Assembly: GCA_041394705.1 (NCBI GenBank)
Contig: JAWKHS010000008.1
Location: 62,001 to 126,000 of the forward strand
From: Vicinamibacterales bacterium
GTDB taxonomy: Bacteria > Acidobacteriota > Vicinamibacteria > Vicinamibacterales > UBA2999
Direction of reading: 5' to 3'
Length of the DNA: 64,000 nt
Part shown: piece after piece, positions 52,787-61,061 of the stretch
Layout: every line of letters starts with the position of its first letter
Position numbering within the stretch: the first letter of the stretch is position 1
The notes under the pieces: model-generated
The model's database searches: none
Seen by the model: only the letters and a program-made list of their open reading frames with translations
Told to the model about the DNA's origin: nothing
Made by a program: the position numbers and the translations under genes

Positions 52787-54586
52787 ATGCCGCGAACGAA
52801 CACGAACGACCCCGCGTACTACCACAAGGTCGTCGACTGCCAGTGGGGCTGCCCCGCCCACACGAACGTTCCCGAGTACATCCGCCTCATCGCCCAGGGC
52901 CGTCACGACGACGCCTACATGCTCAATCGCGAGTCGAACGTGTTCCCGGGCATCCTGGGCCGCACGTGCGACCGCCCCTGTGAGCCGGCCTGCCGCCGCA
53001 CCCGCGTGGACGGCAAGCCCGTGGCCATCTGCCGGCTGAAGCGCGTGGCCGCCGATCACAAGGGCGACATCAAGGCGCGGCTCCCGAAAGCCCCGGCGGA
53101 GAAGAACGGCAAGAAGGTGGCGCTCATCGGCGCCGGCCCGGCCTCGCTCACCGTCGCCAACGACCTCATGCCACTCGGCTACCAGATCACGCTCTTCGAG
53201 AAGTTCGATCGGCCGGGCGGCCTGATGCGCGTGAACATCCCGTCGTTCCGCCTGCCGCCCGAGGTGCTCGACGAGGAGATCGGCAACATCGTCGACATGG
53301 GCGTGGACGTCCGCTACAACTCGCCCATCGAGAGCCTGAAGACCCTGCTCGACTCGAACGAGTACGACGCGGTGTTCGTCGGCAGCGGCGCGCCGAAGGG
53401 CAAGGAGCTCGAGATTCCCGGCCGCCGCGACACGGACCAGATCTTCATCGGCATCGAGTGGCTCGAGTCCATCCACTTCGGCCACGTGGACTCGGTGGGC
53501 AAGCGCGTCCTCATCATCGGCGTCGGCAACACCGCCATGGACTGCTGCCGCTCGGCCAAGCGCCTCGGCGCGACCGACGTGAAGGTGATCGCGCGCAAGA
53601 CGCGCAAGTACTTCAAGGCGTCGCCGTGGGAACTGGAGGACGCGGAGGAAGAGGGCGTCCACATCCTGGAGAACCTCCAGCCCGTGCGCTTCATCGTCGA
53701 GAACGGCGTGCTCACGGGCATGGAGTTCGACAAGTTCCATTCCTTCGAGAAGGACGGCAAGCTGGTCCAGGAACCCGCGGGCCGCGAGACGATTCCCTGC
53801 GACACGGTGGTGCTCGCCATCGGCCAGGACAACGCCTTCCCCTGGATCGAGCGCGAGATCGGCCTCGAGTTCGACAAGAAGTGGGACATGCCCATCGTGG
53901 ACCGCGCCACGTTCATGTCCACGCGGCCCGGCGTGTTCTTCGGCGGCGACGCCGCCTTCGGGCCCGCGAACATCATCTGGGCGGTGGAGCACGGCCACCA
54001 GGCCGCCATCTCCGTGCACCAGTACTGCCAGGGCCTGCCCGTCACCGAGCGCCCGCCGCAGGGCATGAACCTCACGAGCACCAAGATGGGCCTGCACGAG
54101 TGGGCCTACGCCAACGAGTACAGCGGCGCCCAGCGGCAGAAGATGAAGCACGTCGAGATGCCGGCGCGCTTCGCCACCATGACCATCGAGGTGGAGGAAG
54201 GCTTCAACGAGGCGCAGACGGAGGCGGAGGTCCACCGCTGCCTGAACTGCGACGTCCAGACGCACTTCACGGACAACCTCTGCATCGAGTGCGACGCCTG
54301 CATCGACATCTGCCCGGTGGACTGCCTCACCATCGCGAAGCCCGGCGACGAGGCCGATCTCAGGACGCGCCTCCTGGCGCCGGCCGAGAACCTCGACCAG
54401 GCCCTCTTCGTCTCGGATCCGCTGAAGCAGACCGGCCGCGTGATGGTGAAGGACGAGAACGTCTGCCTGCACTGCGGGCTCTGCGCCGAGCGCTGCCCCA
54501 CCTACGCGTGGGACATGCGGAAGTTCGTGCTGTCGTGGCCGCACGCCGACAAGGTCGAGGCCCCGGCGGCAGCGGCGGCGCGGTAG
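52787..54586 (+). CDS. korC: Ferredoxin/NAD(P) oxidoreductase subunit of 2-oxoglutarate:ferredoxin oxidoreductase
   Basis: 599 residues. A GltD-like N-terminal Cys cluster (CQWGCPAHTNVPEYI, CDRPCEPACRRTRVDG), an FAD site IGAGPASLTVANDLM, an NAD(P) site LIIGVGNTAMDCCRSAKRLG, and a C-terminal pair of 4Fe-4S motifs (CIECDACIDICPVDC and CLHCGLCAERCPTYAWD). This matches the third subunit of the KorABC enzymes, which hands electrons from the oxidoreductase to NAD(P). It is first in an operon with korA and korB, 43 bases apart. GAGAGGT before the ATG serves as the ribosome-binding site. Confidence 0.9.
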   Translation: MPRTNTNDPAYYHKVVDCQWGCPAHTNVPEYIRLIAQGRHDDAYMLNRESNVFPGILGRTCDRPCEPACRRTRVDGKPVAICRLKRVAADHKGDIKARLPKAPAEKNGKKVALIGAGPASLTVANDLMPLGYQITLFEKFDRPGGLMRVNIPSFRLPPEVLDEEIGNIVDMGVDVRYNSPIESLKTLLDSNEYDAVFVGSGAPKGKELEIPGRRDTDQIFIGIEWLESIHFGHVDSVGKRVLIIGVGNTAMDCCRSAKRLGATDVKVIARKTRKYFKASPWELEDAEEEGVHILENLQPVRFIVENGVLTGMEFDKFHSFEKDGKLVQEPAGRETIPCDTVVLAIGQDNAFPWIEREIGLEFDKKWDMPIVDRATFMSTRPGVFFGGDAAFGPANIIWAVEHGHQAAISVHQYCQGLPVTERPPQGMNLTSTKMGLHEWAYANEYSGAQRQKMKHVEMPARFATMTIEVEEGFNEAQTEAEVHRCLNCDVQTHFTDNLCIECDACIDICPVDCLTIAKPGDEADLRTRLLAPAENLDQALFVSDPLKQTGRVMVKDENVCLHCGLCAERCPTYAWDMRKFVLSWPHADKVEAPAAAAAR

Positions 54587-54629
54587 GCGCCGCCGGTCCG
54601 GGTCGGAGCGAAGGGACTCCAAGAACGAG

Positions 54630-56426
54630 ATGAACCGCGTCAACGATTTCGCGTTCAAGATCGCGACGGTCAACGGCACCGGATCGGCCAGCGCGAACGG
54701 CCTCATCATGCAGGCCATCTTCCGCATGGGCATCCCGGTGACGGGGAAGAACGTCTTCCCGTCGAACATCCAGGGGCTGCCCACCTGGTACGAGATCCGG
54801 GTGAACAAGGACGGCTACACCGCCCGCACGCCCCACTTCGACCTGATGGTGGCGCTCAACCCCGCCACCTACGCGAAGGACGTGGCCGAGGTCCGGTCCG
54901 GCGGCTGGCTGCTCTACGACTCCACCTGGCCGCTCGACGACACGCTGGCGCGGCCCGACGTCACGTTCCTGGGCGTGCCGCTGGCCGAGCTCTGCAACGC
55001 GTCCTTCAAGGGGGTCCGCGAGCGGATCCTGATGAAGAACATCGCGTACGCGGGCGCCCTGGCCGCGCTCGTCGGCATCGACACCGAGGTGGTGCGCGCG
55101 CTCACGCACGAGAAGTTCGCGAAGAAGCCCGCGCTGCTGGCCTCGAACGACAAGGCCATCGCCCTGGGCTACAACTACGCGAAGGACCACTTCGAGTGCC
55201 CGCTCCCGATCCGGCTGGAGCGGATGGACGCCACGAAGGACAGCATCCTCATCGACGGCAACACCGCCGCCGGCCTCGGCTGCGTGTTCGCGGGCGCCAC
55301 GGTCGGCGCGTGGTATCCCATCACGCCCTCCACGTCGATGATGGAGGCCTTCAAGGGGTTCTGCCAGAAGTACCGGAAGGATCCGGGGACCAAGCAGAAC
55401 CGCTACGCCATCATCCAGGCCGAGGACGAACTGGCCGCGGTGGGCATGGTGGTGGGCGCCTCGTGGGCCGGCGCTCGCGCGTTCACGCCCACCTCCGGTC
55501 CCGGCATCTCGCTGATGAACGAGTTCATCGGCCTGGCGTACTACGCCGAGGTGCCGGCCGTGATCTTCGACGTGCAGCGCACGGGCCCGTCCACGGGCAT
55601 GCCGACGCGGACGCAGCAGTGCGACCTCATGATGTGCGCCTACGCCTCGCACGGCGACACGCGCCACATCTGCCTCTACCCGAGCGACCCGAAGGAGGCC
55701 TTCGAGTTCGCGGTGCAGGCGTTCGACATCGCCGAGCGCTTCCAGACGCCCACCTTCGTGCTGACCGACCTGGACATCGGCATGAACGACTGGATGGTGC
55801 CCAAGCTCACGTGGGACGACGCCTACCGCCCCGATCGCGGCAAGGTGCTCTCCGCGGAAGAGCTCGAGCAGGCGAAGACGTTCTACCGCTACTACGACGT
55901 GGACGGCGACGGCATCCCGCAGCGGAGCCTGCCCGGCGTGCACCCGAAGGGCGCGTACTTCACGCGCGGGTCGGGCCACAACAAGTTCGGCGCCTACACG
56001 GAGGACGCCGAGGAGTACCAGGAAGTCCTCGACCGCGTGGCCCGGAAGATCCAGGGCGCGGCGAAGGCCGTCCCGGGGCCCGTGGTGAAGAGGACGCCTG
56101 GCGCGAAGGTCGGCCTGGTCACCGTGGGCGGCTGCCACGGCGCCTGCATGGAAGCGATGGACGTGCTGGCGCGCGAGGGCATCCACGTGGACTACATGCG
56201 GGTCCGCGGCTTCCCGTTCGGCGACGAGGTGCGGCAGTTCCTCGACGAGCACGACGTGAACTTCGTCGTGGAGCAGAACCGCGACGCGCAGCTGCGGAGC
56301 CTGCTGATGCTCGACCTGGGCACGCCCCTCGCGAAGCTCGAGTCCGTCCGCTACTACGCGGGGTTCCCGATGAGCGCCCACCACGTGATCGAGGGCGTGA
56401 AGGCGAAGCTGGAGAAGGCGGCATGA
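54630..56426 (+). CDS. korA: 2-oxoglutarate:ferredoxin oxidoreductase, alpha (gamma-alpha fused) subunit
   Basis: 598 residues. The N-terminal ~200 residues are the gamma domain (TVNGTGSASANGLIMQAIFR, GKNVFPSNIQGLPTWYEIRV), and the rest is the alpha domain with the family block GAWYPITPSTSMMEAFKGFC and EDELAAVGMVVGASWAGARA. With KorB it converts 2-oxoglutarate and CoA to succinyl-CoA and CO2, reducing ferredoxin, or runs the reverse. 2-oxoglutarate is the expected substrate from the overall KorABC set; another 2-oxoacid is possible. Stop overlaps the korB start (ATGA). Confidence 0.9.
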   Translation: MNRVNDFAFKIATVNGTGSASANGLIMQAIFRMGIPVTGKNVFPSNIQGLPTWYEIRVNKDGYTARTPHFDLMVALNPATYAKDVAEVRSGGWLLYDSTWPLDDTLARPDVTFLGVPLAELCNASFKGVRERILMKNIAYAGALAALVGIDTEVVRALTHEKFAKKPALLASNDKAIALGYNYAKDHFECPLPIRLERMDATKDSILIDGNTAAGLGCVFAGATVGAWYPITPSTSMMEAFKGFCQKYRKDPGTKQNRYAIIQAEDELAAVGMVVGASWAGARAFTPTSGPGISLMNEFIGLAYYAEVPAVIFDVQRTGPSTGMPTRTQQCDLMMCAYASHGDTRHICLYPSDPKEAFEFAVQAFDIAERFQTPTFVLTDLDIGMNDWMVPKLTWDDAYRPDRGKVLSAEELEQAKTFYRYYDVDGDGIPQRSLPGVHPKGAYFTRGSGHNKFGAYTEDAEEYQEVLDRVARKIQGAAKAVPGPVVKRTPGAKVGLVTVGGCHGACMEAMDVLAREGIHVDYMRVRGFPFGDEVRQFLDEHDVNFVVEQNRDAQLRSLLMLDLGTPLAKLESVRYYAGFPMSAHHVIEGVKAKLEKAA

Positions 56427-57478
56427 CGTACCTCGCGAAGCCCAAGGTCCACCATCCCTCGCTCAAGAAGAACGCGCTCGGGCTGACCCGGCGCGACTAC
56501 GAGGGCGCCATCACGACGCTCTGCGCCGGCTGCGGCCACGACTCGATCACGGCCGCCATCGTGCAGGCGTTCTGGGAACTCGACGTCGCGCCCCACACCG
56601 TCGCGAAGCTCTCGGGCATCGGCTGCTCGTCGAAGACGCCCGCGTACTTCCTCCGCGAGGCGCACGGCTTCAACAGCGTCCACGGCCGCATGCCCGCGAT
56701 CGCCACCGGTGCCGCGGCGGCGAACCAGACCCTGACGCTCATCGGCGTGTCCGGCGACGGCGACTCCCTGTCCATCGGCCTGGGGCAGCTCTGTCACGCC
56801 ATCCGCCGCAACGTGAACATGCTGTACGTGCTGGAGAACAACGGCGTGTACGGCCTGACGAAGGGCCAGTTCTCGGCCTCGGCCGATCCCGGCTCGATGA
56901 GCAAGAAGGGCGAGGCCAACACGATGGAGGCCATCGACGGGGCGCTCCTCGCGATGACGCTGGGCGCCACGTTCGTCGCCCGCAGCTTCTCGGGCGACAA
57001 GGCGCAGCTCGTGCCGCTCCTGAAGGCGGGCCTGACGCACAAGGGCTTCGCCTTCATCGACGTCGTCTCGCCCTGCGTCACCTTCAACGATCACGAAGGC
57101 TCCACGAAGAGCTACGCCTACACCCGGGAGCACCAGGTGGAAGTGGTCCAGGCCGATTTCGTCGCCCCGCGGGAGGAGATCACCTCCGAGCAGGAGGCGG
57201 GCACGGCGAAGAGCGTGATGATGCACGACGGCAGCTGGGTCACGTTCCGCAAGGTGGCCCCGGACTTCGACCCGACGGACCGCGACACCGCGTACGCCTA
57301 CATCCGCGAGCGGCACAAGGCCGGCGAAGTCCTGACGGGCCTGCTCTACGTCTCGCCCGACTCGCGCGACATGGCGGCGCAGAACGAGGTGGTCCCCGGC
57401 GCGCTCACGAACCTGCCGCACGGCCAGCTCTGTCCGGGAAGCGCCGAGCTCGACAAGCTCATGGCGCGCTTCCGCTAG
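56423..57478 (+). CDS. korB: 2-oxoglutarate:ferredoxin oxidoreductase, beta (TPP) subunit
   Basis: 351 residues. Carries thiamine pyrophosphate and a 4Fe-4S cluster: the Cys motif TLCAGCGHDSIT, then LSGIGCSSKTPAYF, and the TPP motif VSGDGDSLSIGLGQLCHAIR ending in VLENNGVYGLTKGQ (GDG to NN). Later GLTHKGFAFIDVVSPCVTFN carries the third conserved Cys. The ATG at 56423 overlaps the korA stop, so the pair is translationally coupled; the longer upstream frame is antisense-like shadow. Completes a korCAB operon. Confidence 0.92.
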   Translation: MTYLAKPKVHHPSLKKNALGLTRRDYEGAITTLCAGCGHDSITAAIVQAFWELDVAPHTVAKLSGIGCSSKTPAYFLREAHGFNSVHGRMPAIATGAAAANQTLTLIGVSGDGDSLSIGLGQLCHAIRRNVNMLYVLENNGVYGLTKGQFSASADPGSMSKKGEANTMEAIDGALLAMTLGATFVARSFSGDKAQLVPLLKAGLTHKGFAFIDVVSPCVTFNDHEGSTKSYAYTREHQVEVVQADFVAPREEITSEQEAGTAKSVMMHDGSWVTFRKVAPDFDPTDRDTAYAYIRERHKAGEVLTGLLYVSPDSRDMAAQNEVVPGALTNLPHGQLCPGSAELDKLMARFR

Positions 57479-57514
57479 GGCGGCGCAGTCGGCGATTCGT
57501 CTCGCGGAGGCCTC

Positions 57515-60483
57515 GTGACCATGCGGTGGCGTCCCTCCCTCGTCGCGCCCGTGCTGCTGGCGGCGCTCGCGGCAGCCCACGGCGTCCTCTCGGCTCAGCC
57601 CCTGCCCGACGAGGTGTCGTCGTTGCCGTGGGTCGTGGACGGCGGCTACGTCGAGTCCCACGCACGCGCCGGCACCCGCATCTACGTCGGTGGATCGTTC
57701 CGATCAGTCGCCCGCCCCAGTGCCGTCATCGGGCCGTTCGGCGCCTTCGATGCCGCCACGGCCGAGCTCCTGGCCGCTGATCCGTCACTCAAGGGAGCGC
57801 AAGTGCAGGCCGTGACGCCCGACGGCGCCGGCGGCTGGTTCCTCGGGGGCCGCTTCGTGGTGGGCGGCCGCGTCGTCGGCGTGCTGCGGCTGGACGCCGC
57901 CGGCCGGCGGTCGCCGTGGGCGGTGGAGATCGACGGTCAGGTCTACGCGATGACGCGGGCGGGCAGCCGCCTCTACCTCGCCGGCACCTTCGCGACCGTC
58001 GCGGGCCAGCCGCGCCGGAACGTCGCCGCCGTGGATGTCGGAAGCGGCGCCGCGCTCTCCTGGAATCCCGGCGTGGACGGGACGGCGGCGTTCGCCATCG
58101 AAGCGGCCGGGACCGACGTGTTCGTGGGCGGCTCCTTCACCGCGGCGGGCGGCGCACCCCGCGCGAACCTGGCGCGCCTCGACGGCTCGACCGGGACCGT
58201 GCTGGCCTGGGCGCCGGCCGTCTCCGGCGCCTACGACACCGTGCGGGCGATCGAGGTGACGGCGACCACCGTCTTCGTCGGCGGCGGCTTCCAGACGATC
58301 GACGGCGTCCCCCGGCAGAACTTCGCCGCGATCGACCGCGCCACGGGCGCCGTGCTCGGGGCCGCGCCGAATCCCGGAGGCGGCCCGTACGGCCTGGTCA
58401 TGGCCCTCGCGACGGCTGGCGGCACGGTGTACCTCGGCGGCATCTTCGAGCAGGTGGCGGGCGTCCAGCGCTACAACGCCGCCGCGGTCGACGCGGTCAG
58501 CGGCGCGCTGCTCTCCTGGGCGCCGATTCAGGACGTCGAAGGCGCGGTCCGCGCCATCCAGCCGATGGCCGGCGGCCTCGTGCTGGGCGGCGACCTGGGC
58601 CTGGCCGGCCGTCGCCGGCACGTGGCGAAGGTGGACGCGGTGGCAGGCGCCGTGATCCCGTCGTGGGATCCCGCCACCGGAGCCGAGGTGCTGGGGCTGG
58701 CGGCGGAGGGCAGCCGTGCGGGCGTGGCGGGATACTTCGGCCACGCACCACGCGTCGCCGGCCCGCGGGCTCGCCGGGTTCGACGTCGCGACCGGGGCCC
58801 CGGTGCCGCTGCCGGCCGTCTACGGCGGCGTTCACGCGGTGGTTGCGTCGCCGACGACGCTGCACGTCGGCGGCTTCATCTACGCCATTGGCGGCGTGCT
58901 CGCGCCAGCACCCGGCGCCGTGGACGTGGCGACGGGCGCGGTGCCGCCGTTCGCGCCGCTGGCCGCGTTCGGGCAGCCCGTGAACAGCCTCCCCTGGTCG
59001 CCAACGGCGCCGTCTACGCCTCCGGCTCGTTCACGTCCGTGAACGGCCAGCCGCGCGATCACGTCGCGGCATTCCACCCGACGACCGGGGCCCTCCTTCC
59101 GTTCCAGCCGGCGGCGTTCGGCGGTCTCGCGGGCCCGCCCTTCCTGATGGCGGCGGCCGGCGGTCGCGTATGGGTGGGGGGTGCGTTCACCTCGGTGGGC
59201 GGCCAGCCGCGCTCGAACCTCGCGGCGCTCGATGCTGTCACCGGCGCACTCGACCCCCTGAACCTGGCGCCCGACGCGCCCGTTTCCATGGCCGTCGACG
59301 GAGGCGCGCTGTATCTCGGCGGCGGGTTCACGACGCTTGGCGGGCAGCCACGGGCGGGCCTCGCGCGGATCGATGCGCAGACGGGCCTGCTCGATGCGTG
59401 GAGTCCACCGCTGCTGGCGGGCCTCGGCGGCATCGGGGCGAACGCCGGGCTCGTGATCGCGCGCGCCACCATCCCGCCGTTCGGCTCGTTCAACGACCTC
59501 TACGCGATCGACGCCGCGACCGGCGCGCCCACCCTGGCCTGGGGCCGGTCGATCACGCCCACCTCGTCCGGGCTGTCGCTCCATCCCGACGGTCTCTTCC
59601 TGCCGGAGGGCGACGTCGGCGGCGCGCCGCGCTTCCTGGTCCGTCGGACGGGCGGGGCCGTGGAAGCCGTCCGGGACTTCGGCGTGCACCTTCAAGGCAA
59701 CCTGCTGACGATGCGCTGGACGCCGTCGCTGACGGGCGCGGCGCCCACGTCCTACCGACTGGCGGTCGGCACCCGGCCCGGGGCGACCGACGTCGCGAAC
59801 CTGTCGCTCGGCCCGGTTCGCCAACTCACGGCGAACATTCCGCCCGGCCGCTATTTCGTGCGCCTGTATCCGCAGGCCGGCGGCGCCGAGGGCCCGCCCA
59901 CGAGCGAGCTCGCGTTTGCCGCGAGCGCGGGCGGGTGTACCGCGCCACCGGGCGCGCCGGTGTTGACCGTCTCCGGCGGCGCCGCGCCGATCCTGTCGTG
60001 GAACCCGGACGCGGGCAGCACGCCCACGGGGTACGAGGTTCGCGCCGGGGTGGCGCCTGGCCTGCTGCACCTCGTCACGGTGCCCGTCGCGGCGCCGACG
60101 ACGAGTCTCTCGACGGCGGGCGCGCCCCCGGGCCGCTACCATGCCGCCGTCGCAGCCGTGAACGCGTGCGGCGTGAGCGTCGCGTCCAACGAGGTGCAGG
60201 TCGTGGTGCCCTCCCCGGTGCCGCCATCGCCGCCGACGTCGCTCGCCGCGCAGGTGACGGGCACGACGGTGTCGCTCTCGTGGGGCACCGCCGGCGGACC
60301 GATCACGGCTTCTGTGCTCGAGGCCGGCTCGCACGGACTGACCGACCTCGTCCAGGGACTGGCCGTGTCAGCCACCGCGTTGACGGCGCCCGGCGTGCCC
60401 GCCGGCCAAGTACTACGTGCGTCCGGGCCGTGAACGGCGTTGGCCTCGCGCCCTCGAACGAGGTCGTCATCGACGTGCCGTGA
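57515..60483 (+). pseudogene. Exported beta-propeller/FN3 protein, frame broken at several points
   Basis: A signal peptide (APVLLAALAAAHGVLSAQP) starts a protein of about 985 residues with repeated blades such as VFVGGSFTAAGGAPRANLAR and TVFVGGGFQTIDGVPRQNFA, followed by FN3 domains near the C-terminus. The reading frame shifts near 58740-58775, again near 58983-58998, and once or twice near 60404-60421, where KYYV and VRAVNG lie in different frames. Between breaks the protein sequence stays family-like (LAGFDVATGAPVPLPAVYGG sits in the second frame). Either this is a decaying gene or the base calls in GC runs are wrong. It is 36 bases after korB but looks unrelated in function. The end at 60483 overlaps the converging gene by 17 bases. 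Confidence 0.7.
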
Positions 60484-60841
60484 CCGGCGGCGGGGCCATC
60501 AGTCGCGGCTCCCAGGAAGCACGCCGACGCACCCAGGCCCGGGCACCACTGGCCAGCGCCAGTTCCTGGCGGCGGTACACGGACGTCTCGTAGAGATCGG
60601 CCGCGAGGAGATCCCCGCCCGTGATGTCGAACACGACGCCGGGCACCGCGTCGGCCTGATTCGCCGTCAACGTCACGTTGGGGTAGCGGGCCGTGCCCGC
60701 CGGCGCGCGGGGGTCGTCCACGGACAGCATCGAGAGGACGTGGCCGGGCAGGGCGTCGGGCACCCCGGTCAGGGCACGGCCGAACACGGCGCGCTGCACG
60801 TGTCCGTCCAGCAGGGTCCCGTACGCGAAGAGCCGGGGCAT
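60467..60841 (-). CDS. Gamma-glutamylcyclotransferase-like (AIG2/GGCT) protein
   Basis: 124 residues. The GGCT fold shows RLFAYGTLLDGHVQRAVFGR at the start (the YGTL loop binds substrate), then VLSMLSVDDPRAPAGTARYP, the VVFDITGGDLLAADLYETSV block with the acidic catalytic region, and YRRQELALASGARAWV. It may break down gamma-glutamyl or related amides in the cytoplasm; the exact substrate is unknown. I use the ATG at 60841, with TACACT 5 nt upstream; the longer frame has no support. Confidence 0.83.
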   Translation of the reverse strand: MPRLFAYGTLLDGHVQRAVFGRALTGVPDALPGHVLSMLSVDDPRAPAGTARYPNVTLTANQADAVPGVVFDITGGDLLAADLYETSVYRRQELALASGARAWVRRRASWEPRLMAPPPVTARR

Positions 60842-60846
60842 GCGGC

Positions 60847-60852
60847 AGTGTA
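60847..60852 (-). promoter_or_regulatory. Possible -10 box (TACACT) 5 nt before the GGCT-like start
   Basis: Minus strand reads TACACT, 5 nt, ATG at 60841; no Shine-Dalgarno. No clear -35. Confidence 0.35.
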
Positions 60853-61061
60853 GTGCAGGCCTTCGAACGCGTGCTCCGGCGGGCAAATGCCGTCATGTAC
60901 GCCGCCAGGGCGCAGGGCCGCGTTCGGGTGATCCTCGCCGCCAGAGGGCCGGGACGCGCCGACCGGAGCGGGCAGCCGGACCGTTCGCCGGACTCGCGTC
61001 GCGGGGGCCCGTCGTGAAACCATACCGGGGCTCGCCCCGGTGCGGCGAGGCGGAGGTTCCC

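Noticed and set aside
52463..54808. Minus-strand 781-residue frame over korC
   Set aside because: Antisense to a gene with clear Fe-S and FAD motifs; no recognisable domain.
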